The notes under the pieces: model-generated
What the model was told of the DNA's origin: nothing
Database searches by the model: none
The model's input: only the letters and a program-made list of their open reading frames with translations
Program-made: the position numbers and the translations under genes
Shown here: positions 53,018 through 63,851 of the stretch, piece after piece
How the letters are laid out: the number at the start of each line of letters is the position of its first letter
How positions within the stretch are numbered: position 1 is the stretch's first letter
DNA from: Gracilariopsis chorda
Lineage: Eukaryota; Rhodophyta; Florideophyceae; Gracilariales; Gracilariaceae
Direction of reading: 5' to 3'
Length of the DNA: 64,000 bases
NCBI GenBank assembly: GCA_003194525.1
Contig: NBIV01000004.1
Coordinates: 372,001 to 436,000, forward strand

Positions 53018-53797
53018 TGAAGTGCAACGCTCCCAGCGGTATCAGCACGTCGTGCGCTCATATCCCGCTCTGGCGATGCTCACCACTTTGCCGTGAAGTA
53101 TGAGTGTTACACCGGTAATCTGTTTCCGTTGGAAGGGCCTCAATTTGGTTGACAAGTGTAGTGCACAGCATTGCTGGCTTGTGCCACACGTGTGTAGTGT
53201 TTTGCACCCCCGTAGGGACATTATTAGTTATTATTAGTTAATTACTACTGTACTGTCAGGGCGCGGACCACCACTACTTATGTGTGTGAGCTCCGGCTGC
53301 CCGGGTCAAAGTAAACGCAACAAGCGAGTGTCTGGCTCTAACTCAGGTTCCCTGGTGAGTGTCCACCTCCGTCTGGAGAGACGCCATCCTGTGAAGGCCT
53401 AGTTACCCACCTCGTGGAGCTCAGCACATTCTTACCACCATTGTGTTTGTTTTTGTGCACGCTTTTACAGCGATTGTTATTCTTTGCCCCGTATACAGGT
53501 GTTGCCTCACTAGAAACTACCGGTGATTACGGTTGCTGTTTTCGCCACCGCCCCACTCGTATGGACACCGTGCCGCTCTTGCGCGTCGCCCACCACTCGT
53601 GTGTCGCTGCATTTTCCGCTTTCCCACTCCGTGGTCTGTCTTTGTCTCTACACCTGTACGCCAGTCGTGACGGTGAGTCCCGGTCTTACACCCGGCTCCG
53701 TGTACTCACCACAGGTGGTTCTGTCGCTGCGCTACCCTGCTGAGGAGGACGGTGAACACCCTCGTGTGTCTGTCCCATCTTGGGGTATTGCACCACA
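53018..53797. mobile_element. Solo LTR (780 bp) inside copia copy A
   Basis: TGAAGTGCAACGC...GGTATTGCACCACA with a perfect 5-bp duplication ATAAC (53013-53017 and 53798-53802). Same family as 24907-25748. Internally the two copies are quite diverged. Confidence 0.88.
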
Positions 53798-54800
53798 ATA
53801 ACCTTGGTTGGTATTCTGAGAAGTGACCGGCTGTAGCCTTTCACGAGTTCAAAAGAGCTTACAATGGTTGAATCGGAGAATATGTTTGATAGAAAGGTGG
53901 CCCTGGTAAAGATCGTGTGGTGATCGTCATGTGATTTCTCTTTGTTGATCTTCTCGATTGTCATCTTAATCGATTGGTTTTCCGTTCAACTATCCCCAAT
54001 TTTTTATTCCTTCTCGCTGGACATGGTTGGTATTGGATGCTGTGATTTATAAAAAATGCCCTTAGTGCTGGTGAGTTGTATTTCTCGTCAGCTGATAGTT
54101 TTAGTAGGCATCCCTGTCAGCAGATCTATATGGATTCTATTTCCTTGAGGATGGTGATTGCGGATCTGTTCGTTACGATAGCGGTTTCTGAGTATCCCGT
54201 GCCTTTGTATGTGATGTGAATCACAGTCCGCGGTTTATCGTTGATTTGTACGAAGAAAAAGTCGATCTGCTCTTTCTATTTGAGATCTTCGTTCACATTG
54301 ATCAGTGATATTTTCCTGGTTCGTGCTGGTTGTCTGGATTGTGCGCATATATCGCATACATTTCATGTTTGTTCTATTGCTTGTTTGAGCGGTTCATCGA
54401 GGATCCCCGCGTCTCTACAGATATCCTTTATCTCACCTGCCGGTGCATGAGTGTATCTGTGTATGCGTTTTGCGAGCGTCCTCATGGCTCGTGCATGATT
54501 CGCGTTAGAAATAGTTGATAACATCTTGGATATTCTGATCATGTTCGGTTGTAAGACGATGAGTACCCTCAGTCGTTTATCGCATCCCTTTGTGTCTATT
54601 TATGTTGGTAAGATTCGCGGTCCTTCGTCTTCGGGTATTTCGATGATGGGTTTTCGGTATGCACCTCTGTTGATTGTATCCGAGTGCTGTTTGATGTCCA
54701 AACCAACAATAAGTGGATCAGTGCCGTCCGTTTGGTCAAATTTTAGTCCTAAGGGTTTGGATGCTTCATCGTTGACAGTGAGCGTCCAAGAGCATTTCAC
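53798..54800 (-). pseudogene. Copia A: protease/pre-integrase region
   Basis: Fragments with LGLKFDQTDGTDPLIVGLDI (protease-like segment) and FELVKGYSRSLLRIPTK, the latter matching the integrase region of copy B (FQLARGYSQSLLGIP). Many frame breaks. Confidence 0.55.
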
Positions 54801-54982
54801 TGATTAAATGTTTATGCCGTTCGGACCCCATCCTTGTAAGTATTCTTCTCGCTGTGGGACCATGTTCAGTCTTATCCTAAGTATGTTGCAGATACGTGCC
54901 GCGGTGACTATACCCCCGGCTGATGTTGGAGTCCCTTCGTCCAAAATTGGGTTAGGATCTGTTTGGGGCTTACCGATCCTAT

Positions 54983-55960
54983 TTACTGAAAATTTTGCTT
55001 CTGTTGCCGCTTTGGGCCTTCGACTCTGTCAGAATCATCGGATGTATTTTCTGTCTTATGCTTTTTATTCCACTTCTGATCATCTGGTTTGTTGTTTGGC
55101 CTCTTTCTATTTAGTGGATGCATCCCACATTTCCGATCTTCCCATTGATGGTCTTGCTTACCGCATGCCCAATAATTTCCTTTCTTCCAAAAATGTCCTC
55201 GCTTTTGATGAATTCCGGATGTCTGGTATCCTCTTCCGGCAATCATAGTCTTCAAGAGTTTCCATTCTTCTGTTGAATCAGAAGTCGCATTATCGTCTTC
55301 ATTGCATTCCGTTTGTAGATCTTTGATGATTGTCAATGCATCGTTAAGGCGTATAAAGGATACCTCTGATTTTTCCGTCAAATAAAACTTGTCTGGGTTC
55401 GTAATGTTCTCGATAGTTCGGTAGCATTCTCTGACTTCTTAGAGATTGAGCTTGTCTGCTATCGTTTCTTGGGTTACGTTAGTGTCTGACTCAATTGGTT
55501 GTCTGCTAAGATCTACGATCTTCACTAGCGTCTTTTTCAGTAGACTGAGCGTTGTGTCTGATATACTGTAGTACGTCTGAGTAGAGCTGGGGTCGATTCT
55601 GGTGGCTGCAATTAGCGTAGATACAACGTTATTGAAAGTGACTGTTGAGAGCTTCGCGTTTTCCAAGAGTACCATCACAAAAGTCTGACTATCCTGACCA
55701 TCATCTCTTCTTCCGGATAGATTGAGTTATGCCTGTGCATGACCGTAGAAAAGGTCTGCATATCGACTGAAGCTCTCTTTATCCCCTCTTATGCAGTTGT
55801 GAATTGTCCTGACCATCTTTACCTTGTGCCTTACGGAATCTGATACCGAATCTTTAGCAACCAGGCTGATAATATTTTCCAACTCTGCCAGCCCTTCGTT
55901 GTTCGGTATATTGTTTTCTGCGCGCAAGCAGACTTGTCCCGCATCTACAGACCTGTCCAT
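54983..55960 (-). pseudogene. Copia A: gag
   Basis: Helical gag pieces (RHKVKMVRTIHNCIRGDKES, related to TAIHNCSRKEDETF of copy B), then a degenerate zinc knuckle (ACGKQDHQWEDRKC, first Cys lost) and a Lys/Asn/Asp-rich tail. Stops separate three pieces. Confidence 0.7.
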
Positions 55961-56154
55961 GAATTGCTAATATCCGTAGTTCATGCATGAGTATACGGTT
56001 AGACATAGAGTGTTGGCTACTCCGTTGGCTCGATTATCTCCTCCTTCAGCGTAATCGAGTACTCTTTTCGCCCACAATCTGACACCCTGTCGCTATAGAT
56101 ACCTGTCAATTGTGGATTCAAATGGTGGTTCAATCAGGTTTGTTGATGAATGTT

Positions 56155-56170
56155 GCGCTGGGCCCATAAC
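56155..56170 (-). promoter_or_regulatory. Primer-binding site of copia A (half initiator tRNA-Met)
   Basis: On the minus strand GTTATGGGCCCAGCGC follows the LTR end directly. GGGCCCATAAC is the anticodon loop and stem of initiator tRNA-Met, as used by Drosophila copia and yeast Ty5 after tRNA cleavage. Confidence 0.8.
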
Positions 56171-56690
56171 TGTGGGTTTTGTAGACTCCATTTCAATTGT
56201 ACGAGATGTTAAGTAATTTAAGGACACTCTGGAAAGCACAATTGCTCGGAGTCCGCCCTCTTTGCTGCTTAGCGCTCTTTTCTCTTTACTTTGCGCATCT
56301 CCCTTACTTATATGTCACACGCAGGCGCTCTTTCCCTCATCACATAAGCGTCTATCGTCTGACTATTCAAGTTGTCAGCTGTCGCATCGTGCTATGAATA
56401 ATTTGAATCTGCGCTCTTATTCAATTACAATGTCTTATGTCAATTCGATACGTGCCGAACTTACCAAAGGCACCTCTTATTATCATTCTGCTGTGACCTT
56501 TGCAGGGGCTTTCTTACTGACAATCATATTCGGGTGGCAGCACTCTTTCGTCATTGTATTACGCAACGCAATGTCTTTGTAATTTGAGCAGAGCACTCTT
56601 CAATCATCATTGGTATGAGGCAATAACGAATTTTTAAATTCAGCGTATAGCATTCTTCGAATGCCATCTTCACTCGTCGTATATACTACA
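56171..56690 (-). repeat. Copia LTR shared by copies A and B (520 bp)
   Basis: TG...CA ends. On the low side it abuts a primer-binding site; on the high side a polypurine tract (complement AACCCCC). It is therefore 5' LTR of A and 3' LTR of B. It shares its high-coordinate ~220 bp with the LTR at 61.2-61.8 kb. Confidence 0.85.
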
Positions 56691-56911
56691 AACCCCCGAA
56701 TTGCAGCAAGCTATTTGCTGCAACTCTTACTTCCATTCTTCACTACTGAGGCAAAGCGACCTATGATCTGGGAACATCAGCAAGCCGGTTAAGCAAATCC
56801 GATTCAACAGCCTGTCCATAGCCTGGTTATACTTTGTCAGCGCGTTGGCAACGCTAATGTTTCCTTATATCCAGCAAAGAACTTCATCTCTTTGGCTTCA
56901 AATGAGTCCCT

Positions 56912-57508
56912 CTACCGTTGAACTGTTTGCCTCAGCCTGTATTCCTTTCTTTCATGTAGTTTTGTAATGGTTTCCAACATTCCTTTATAATCAACGATTA
57001 AGATATGGGTAAACTTGTCCGCGGGCGAGATAGATTTAAGCGTTGGTTTTAGGTAGAAACCTCTGTCATCTGCCTTAGTACAAGCAGTAATCTCTGCACC
57101 GTATGATGAGTAAGATTCTCTCTTCTGCTTAGCGCTCGACCAATCGATGATATGGTAGATCGTTGCGTCGTCTGCTGCTCTGTATCTTAGTCCAGTTATA
57201 ATTCCCGTCTGTCCATATATCTGATTGGGTGAAATGTTAAACGATGCATCCGAGAATGAAACAACTTCAGCTTCTGCAATCTTCCCAATGGGATGCCGAA
57301 AAGTAATAAGTGGTCTGAGGTTTCCGATCTCATTCAATATCTTATTGGAATCAATCATATGAGCAACTTTCAGTCGAATTATCTTCTTCTGCATCAACAA
57401 ACCGACGTAAGCAGCCTGTGGTAATGAACCGCATACTAAACAGATAAGCTCTCCTGCCATTGTACGATATGATCGAATCTCATGAGCATTTTCGGCGTCC
57501 TTTCTCAT
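56912..57508 (-). pseudogene. Copia B: RNase H
   Basis: VVSFSDASFNISPNQIYGQT with the first catalytic Asp, SYSSYGAEITACTKADDRGF with the conserved Glu and Asp, LIVDYKGMLETITKLHERKE with a further acidic residue. This domain itself is open. Confidence 0.88.
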
Positions 57509-57553
57509 ACCCTTGAGCGTCTCACTGATATTAATCGGCTTAATAGAACTTGC

Positions 57554-58299
57554 TTATTTTTCTATCGACAGCTGAATATTGTAATTGTCGTATTGTTTGA
57601 TAGTGCATCCATTAAACTTGATTCCATCATCAAGGATTGTTTTTCTGACGCGAAAGCGTCGATCAATCTCCATGACAAACACTCGTGTATCCTGCATGGA
57701 TCTAGAGATCAGAAGGTTGTCTGTTAACTTAGCGAGCAGCAATGTTATTGATCCATTTTCCGTTCGTCTGATGTACAGTGGTTTAATCCAAAGACACGAG
57801 AAAACCTTGATTCATTCAAGAACCAGATCTTGATAACAGTAGCCCACTGTCTACCTGCGTCGTTGATACCGTAAGAGAGCTTAACCAACTTCCACATGAT
57901 TCCGTGATGTTTTTTCCAATCCGGCGGTGAGCACACCTATAGATCTCGGGTGATTGGTCCGCTTTGAAGATAGACCCGTTTTATGTCGACGCATCCAAGT
58001 CGTAATCTTCTTATACATGCTAGCGATAAAAGGATGCATATAAAATCGAAGTAGGCATTGGCAGAATCATTTCTGATATTGCCCTTCTCCTTATCGCGGT
58101 TTTTATGCGGACAAAGTCTGATCTTCATTCTTTTCTGATCCTTTTCCTCGTTCTTTACTTTGTACACCGCGTGAAAGCTAATTACGTTTGCGTGTGGAGG
58201 GACATCTTTCTCAAGTACCTCTGTGGAAGCACCGTCCCACGCATTCTCAACCTCTTTGGCTACGGCTTTATCGAGGATCCATTGCGGTGCGCAGTCCAT
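57554..58299 (-). pseudogene. Copia B: reverse transcriptase
   Basis: Starts MDCAPQWILDKAVAKEVENA, then HAVYKVKNEEKD, LLSLACIRRLRLGCVDIKRV (first Asp region), SGPITRDL, a TAG at ~57,937, SPPDWKKHHGIMWKLVKLSY and TDNLLISRS where active copies read DD. The frame is kept across the TAG. Confidence 0.88.
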
Positions 58300-58314
58300 T
58301 GTTCTCCGTGTGAC

Positions 58315-59810
58315 TTATTCGTTTCTAGTTGCGGCGTAGATATCATTGAGGACCCTTCGCTCATCCAAATGGAGTTGTACATCCGAATTTCGTAGTGGTC
58401 CTTCTGCGTTCTCCTGCCCGATGTGTCGCGAAGCTTCACCAAGTACCGTAGTGGAGAAGAACGAGCTATGACTGTTCCCGCTAGATGTTTCATCATCAGT
58501 TTTATAATCGGTATCAAACACGTCGATCATGATGTGTTCTGATTCGTTTTGCACCATTCGGTCGTCCTGAATATTGTGTGCTGTGTCTGATGCTTCGTCT
58601 GCGAGAATATTTTCTAGTATTCCTTCCCGTAATCCACTGCCTAATTTGCCATCAGGAACAAGCCGGACGTGTTCGTATGCAACTCTCATTGGCGGGCATT
58701 GGTGGGATTCTCTACATTTAACGTAGAATGCGGTAGCCTCCGTGACCGTGTGTTTCACCGACCTCCCTGGGTCATTCTGGTTGGTGTTGTTGTAATAGAC
58801 CCAGATGACTGTGCCGGGTCTGATGGAATGTGGCCGTACCAGATGGTTATTATGTGCATTCAAAAGCCTATCCAGGGCGGGAGTTACCATTTAGCGCTTG
58901 TGAGCGCGGAGTAGTTCCTCTGGGAGCCGAGTGGCTGGAATGCCGAGCAGTGACTGTGAGTACCCTCTGGCGAGTTGGAAAAAGCTTAAAGACGAGTTGC
59001 CTTGGAAAAGAGGGTGCAGGAAAGCCGTGCGAGCGACAATGGTTCTCTGTGAAGCGGCTGTAGTCTCTTTAGATACTAGAGCAAAGGTTACTGTGAATAA
59101 GCCATTATTGCGCGCAATCTTGCCGTTTTTAGAAGAGCATCTGGCGGGTGCATCTTCCATCCGGATCCCATGGCATTTCATAAGATTCTTCAGCACTGGC
59201 TTGGTGAATTCAAGTTCTGCGTTGGAGAAGTTTGGGGCTCCGTGGATATATATCCATTCCGACTCAAGCTTATTGGATAGCTTCGCAGCGTCTTTTTTAT
59301 GACGATGAACCTCTCGCTGTAGTTCGTACCAGCCTCGATAATGTTCAGAACTTCGAATTTGACATTCGCTATATATGAGACGAGAAAATCCGCTTGTTCG
59401 AACTCGTTGAATGCTTCGTTCACGTGTGTGAGCGAAAATGTCTTTCGATGGCCAGGGCGTCCAGTAAAGGCGCAGAAATCATTGGCGTTATAGATGGTGT
59501 CCCATGCTTGGCTTAGGTCATCCGTCAGTCTGTCAGCGTCTTTCAGTATGGATTTCATTTCGGTGGCAGTCGCGTGCGTTAATCTATGTATCTTTTTCAG
59601 CGCCTTCTTGTCTATTTGCAATGTGGAATTTGGCATCGGGCTGGCTAACATTGGGTTTCGGTGTAGGATTAGTTCTATTCTCAGCCTGTCATTTTCATGG
59701 TTACCTTTCTCTATATATGTCTGAAACACGTGTTCAGCACTATCCATTGGTCCTCTGAAGCTGAATAGCTGGGGCTCAGTGTGGTTCATTGTGTTGGCGA
59801 ATATTTTCAC
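58315..59810 (-). pseudogene. Copia B: pre-integrase zinc finger and integrase
   Basis: KKIHRLTHATATEM...FCAFTGRP is the His/Cys finger with lost ligands. FNEFEQADFLVSYI is the start of the catalytic core; FQLARGYSQSLLGIP follows, and the C-terminal part has HSIRPGTVIWVYYNN and MRVAYEHVRLVPD. Several breaks. Confidence 0.8.
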
Positions 59811-60247
59811 GTCTAATCCAATGAGGAGTGGTGAGGAGCCGTGTCCCAGGTCGAATGGCAGCGCAGTGGGACGATGGTTAGTGTCGTTTATAGTCAGGTT
59901 CCAAATGCATATGGATCGGTTTAGCGTTCGCTGAATTCATGCCCCAACCATGTAAATAATGGTCTCGGGGTTTGTCCAGTACTAATGGAATGCCAAGGGC
60001 ATCGCACAGTGCTGTTGCTTCTCCCATTTCACCGGTCGAAGTTGGAGCTCCTTCATCTAATATTTGATTGAGGTCAAGCGGAGCTGAGCAGACCTCACTC
60101 TTGAAAAGGCAACGTCAAAACGATTTCATTCTTCAAATATTCATAGCTGGGTGTATTCTCGTCAGCTGTCGGCGTAGCACTCGAATCACTCCTCCTGGCA
60201 TCACTTCGTGCTCTACTTTTGGCATGGCACTCTTCGCAGTCTCTCCA

Positions 60248-60883
60248 TCAGTGGCCATGTTTATCGCATATTCTGCAATTGGTTTCCTCTTTCAGCCTCT
60301 TAATATCCCTCCTACCGCCGTATAGTGGGAGACTAATCCGTTTTCCGAGCATTGAGCCATGCTGTTTGGTGACTGAGGTACTCAAATCCTGTTGCTGTTT
60401 GCCCTTCACATGTGAGAAGTATTCTGCTGCAATGGGTAGAGTGAACATTGGCACATTGCGGAAACGTTGATCTTGTATCTTCTTTGCCTCGTCCTGTACT
60501 TTAAGTTGGAGTGATTTGGCTGCTTCCTCTTTCAAAGTGGAAGAGGATTTCAATAGTTCCAGCATGAGCATGAGCTCAGCGTTTGTGGCCAGGACTTGGC
60601 CCAAGTGATCCATTTCGTTAAAGGCTGCTGATGTGGTCAGTTGGAATAGGAGAGAATTCATTGTGTCCGGGGTTAGGTGTACATCTTGTAGCATGAGGAT
60701 GGCAACTTGTCTGCTTGTCCCGTCGCTGACACCTGCCGTATGGTTCTTGTACCTCGCTACAGTTCCCATAAATCGAGTAACGAATGCAGGAAAAGTTTCG
60801 TCTTCTTTGCGAGAACAATTATGTATGGCTGTGAGTAAGTTCACTTCTCTCTTGTTTGACTCGTTAGAAGTTTCTTTCGCCAA
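60248..60883 (-). pseudogene. Copia B: gag with zinc knuckle
   Basis: A 211-codon frame, largely helical, that ends at CRICDKHGH*WRDC: a CCHC knuckle with a TGA between His and Trp. Sequence between here and the primer-binding site at 61.2 kb also looks like the gag start in other frames. Confidence 0.75.
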
Positions 60884-61186
60884 AAAGTCTAGTATGCTTT
60901 CAATAAGCTTTTAATTCTTCGGGTCATCTGGTTGAACAGACAGAGATAAACTGCGATCAGATACTGCTTTCTTCAATAAAGAATGCGCTCTCTGGTCACA
61001 TGATCGATAAATGAAGAATCCTGCTCCTTTACGAGGCGCCTTTTATTTTGTATCAACTTCTGCCATTTCATTAACCATTTGCATCCAAAAACGTAGCTCA
61101 GCGTGGTGGCGAACCTTCGCCGTTACCTTAGTTACAAATCTGGGAGCGTTGTTTCTTGTATTGCTGGACTTTGCGAGTACAGACCA

Positions 61187-61201
61187 CGCTGGGCCCATAA
61201 C
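61187..61201 (-). promoter_or_regulatory. Primer-binding site of copia B (half initiator tRNA-Met)
   Basis: GTTATGGGCCCAGCG directly next to the LTR end, identical to the copy at 56155-56170 over 15 bases. Confidence 0.8.
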
Positions 61202-61769
61202 TGCAAACAGAGTTAGACTTTTGTCGGAACTTTCGAGGGGTTGCCGTCACAGCTGTAGCACAAATTTGAAGACTTGTTCGGCAGAAAGCTGTGCTACGTC
61301 GATACGGCTTCCCTCCGCCGTTCTCTCTTTACTCGACCCAAGGCTAAACCTCTTATTGTCATTCTGCTGTGACCTTTGGAAAGGGATTTCTTACTGACAA
61401 TCAAACTGGGGCGGCAGCGCACTTTCATCATTGTATTACGCAACATAATGTCTTCGTAGTCAGAGCACTCTTCAATCATCATTCGCATTAGGCAATAATA
61501 AATCTTTCCATTCAGCGTATAGCATTCTTCTAATGCTTTCTTCACTCGCCTTATATCTTACAACTGGACTGTTGTGTGATAGCCAAAGCTGGCACTCATG
61601 GTATATCCTTCTGGCTTAAGCCCGTTCGCATGCTTGCGTTTCTGTCCTTTGCACTTAAATTCTCTTTCGTAACCTTTTGCCTTCATGCTGTTGCTGAAAA
61701 TGTGTGACTTGTCTCTATACATTAATCTCAGTAGTGAAGACATAGCTTACATCTTAAACACATCTTACA
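61202..61769 (-). repeat. Copia LTR shared by copies B and C (568 bp)
   Basis: TG...CA ends, with the primer-binding site on the low side and the polypurine tract (complement AACCCCC) on the high side. The low half (CAAACAGAGTTAGAC..., CTCGACCCAAGGCT) differs from the 56.2-kb LTR but matches 25.77-25.92 kb. Confidence 0.85.
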
Positions 61770-61805
61770 AACCCCCAAGTTGCATGACGTTATAGCTCAT
61801 GCAAC

Positions 61806-62402
61806 TCATGTCCAGGTCTGGCTACCCAATGCAAATGTTCTGTGCAGTGGGAGCGCTAATGTTCCAGTAGTACCTATTCTATTAAGAAGCTTGTGAGACG
61901 CTGGGCAATTCTTTGTTAATGCGTTTGCAACATTTGCATGTCTCTGAATCCATCTCAAAGCATTCATTTCTTCAGCTTCGAAAGAATCTCTTGTACTCTG
62001 CACTGTCTGCCTCAATCGGTAGTCTTTTCTTTCATGCAACGTTGTATCTATGTTGAACAATCCCTTTGGGTCAACGTTAAAGATGTGGTTAAAGCAATCT
62101 GGTGCAGAAGTAGATCTCATGGCACACTTGATGTAGTATCCGCAATCATCTGCCTCTGTACATGCCAAGGTTTCCGCGTCTCAAGAGGAGTAGAGTACTC
62201 TGCATTGCTTTCTACTTGACAAATCAATGAGATGGTAGGTCCTCGCATCCCTTTCTATAATGCGGTATTGTAAGCCAGTAATAACCGCTGTCTTATCATA
62301 TGACTGGGATGATGTCAAATTAATCGCTGCATCAGAGAATGTCAAAACTTCGCCTTCCCGAATTCTTCCAACAGGTCTTTTGAATGGTATGCACGAGTCC
62401 AA
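61806..62402 (-). pseudogene. Copia C: RNase H
   Basis: VLTFSDAAINLTSSQSYDKT and, after a break near 62,180, ACTEADDCGYYIKCAMRS and VDPKGLFNIDTTLHERKDYR. Matches copy B along its length. Confidence 0.82.
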
Positions 62403-62762
62403 CCGCCTGATTCCTGTTCAAGTTCTGTCGGCCTCAATTATATCTTTCAATTTGAGAGGTGTGGCATACGTTCTTGCATTGTGGATGCTACGTATGCAGC
62501 CTGAGGAAGTGCACCACTGCCAAGCCATATCATCTCACCTGCCATCATGCGATACGCTTTTCTTTCTTATTTGGTACCTAAATCCAGTAGCATGGATGTT
62601 CTCTTTTTGCTCATGTTAATGGGTTTGATATATTTGGAGTAGTCTTGCATCGATAATTGAATGTCAATTCTTCGATTGGCGTATGAAACATCTGTTAAAC
62701 TGGACTTCATAGTCAATAATTGTCCTGCTTATCTGAAATCTCTTTGCAATGTCACCAGCAAA

Positions 62763-63417
62763 TTATTTCATACTGTCAACTTGACCGGCAATCAATAAGT
62801 CATCTGTTACCCTCGTTACAATCAATATGATCTCGGCTTTTTTGCCTCGTCGTATGGAAAAGCTGGCTGACTCCATATACCCTTTCAAACTTTGCCACTC
62901 CAAGTAGCCACGCTTTTGTGACCTGCGCCCACTGCCTTCCAGCTTCGCTGATACCATATGGGAGTTTCACCAACTTCCACAAAACACCTCGTTTTCCTTT
63001 CCATTCTGGTGGTGGGCGAATTTACAGCTCTCGTGTGATCGACCCACTCTGCATATACGCTCATTTAATTTCAACGCACCAGATTCTGAGCATCAGCAAT
63101 GTCACAAGTGACAAGAGGAAATGGATGATTCGGAATTGAGCACTGGCAGAGTCATTGCGAATGTTGCCCTTTTCTTTTTCCCTGTTACCGTGCAGACAAA
63201 TTCTTCCCTTCATACGCTTGTGTGCTTTCTCGTCGCGCTTTACTTTGGAGTCTATGTGTGAGCTGAAAATACTGGCGGATCTGGGGACAGAGCGCTCTGG
63301 CACTTTAACATAAGTGCCTTTCCAGGTGCTCTCGATTTCCTCTGTTATTGCTTTGTCCAGGATCCATGGAGAGGCGCAATCCATCTTCTTCCTCGTAACC
63401 TGCGCACAAACGGTCAC
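62763..63417 (-). pseudogene. Copia C: reverse transcriptase
   Basis: MDCASPWILDKAITEEIEST, RIWCVEIK, TGA, SGSITREL, TAA, RPPPEWKGKRG, WKLVKLPYGISEAGRQWAQV, then a frame change and VTRVTDDLLIAG. The TAA lies at the same codon as the TAG of copy B. Confidence 0.85.
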
Positions 63418-63813
63418 TCAAAATATGTCTTCTAGTACTTTCTGCTCGTCGAACGGTAGCTCGAAACCATTCATAGGTAGCCGGTGGTCGGATAGATTTG
63501 CACCGATCTTCATTTTACGATTTCCCGAAACACGTTTTGTAAGCAGGCTGGATTGTAAAGTACCCATTTCATATTCACTCAAATTCACGTCCTTTGGTCC
63601 AACTAATTTCATCATTATCTGTGCTGGGTCATCGCGGATGTGCAGCTGTTTTTCTCGTTGTGTCCCTTCTTGGAGCGCAGAAGAGGGGGTATCATCCGCC
63701 AACAAATCTTTGAGTATACCTGCTGTAGCTCTTTTATGAGCTCTCCGTTCGTTGCCAAGCGTATATGTTCGTATGCTACTTGATTTGTTGGTCCTCTGTT
63801 TGATCTCCATCAT
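63418..63813 (-). pseudogene. Copia C: integrase C-terminal/linker region
   Basis: 131 codons open, polar, with FELPFDEQKVLEDIF aligned to LDERRVLNDIYAATRNE of copy B. It ends in TGA and continues in frame into RT. Confidence 0.6.
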
Positions 63814-63851
63814 CTGACAAAGAACGGTGTAGCTGATAATACTGCTGCCTC

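Larger units (their letters stand above)
51540..56170 (-). mobile_element. Copia element copy A (3' truncated, interrupted by a solo LTR)
   Basis: Its 5' LTR is 56171-56690, with the primer-binding site directly adjacent at 56155-56170. Gag, protease and integrase remnants follow leftward. A solo LTR sits at 53018-53797, then integrase C-terminal and first RT sequences at 51.55-52.26 kb, after which the copy ends. The 52.26-52.75 kb segment is not copia-like and carries several TGATGACTTGGCA-type motifs. Confidence 0.75.
56691..61201 (-). mobile_element. Copia element copy B, complete internal region
   Basis: 4511 bp between two LTRs, in the order gag, protease, integrase, RT, RNase H typical of Ty1/copia. 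Primer-binding site GTTATGGGCCCAGCG at 61187-61201 and a polypurine tract at the other end. All genes are damaged. Confidence 0.88.
61770..63851 (-). mobile_element. Copia element copy C (RNase H, RT and integrase end)
   Basis: 3' LTR at 61202-61769. RNase H, RT and integrase C-terminal sequences follow to ~63,815, where another LTR-like end seems to cut the copy. Confidence 0.8.
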
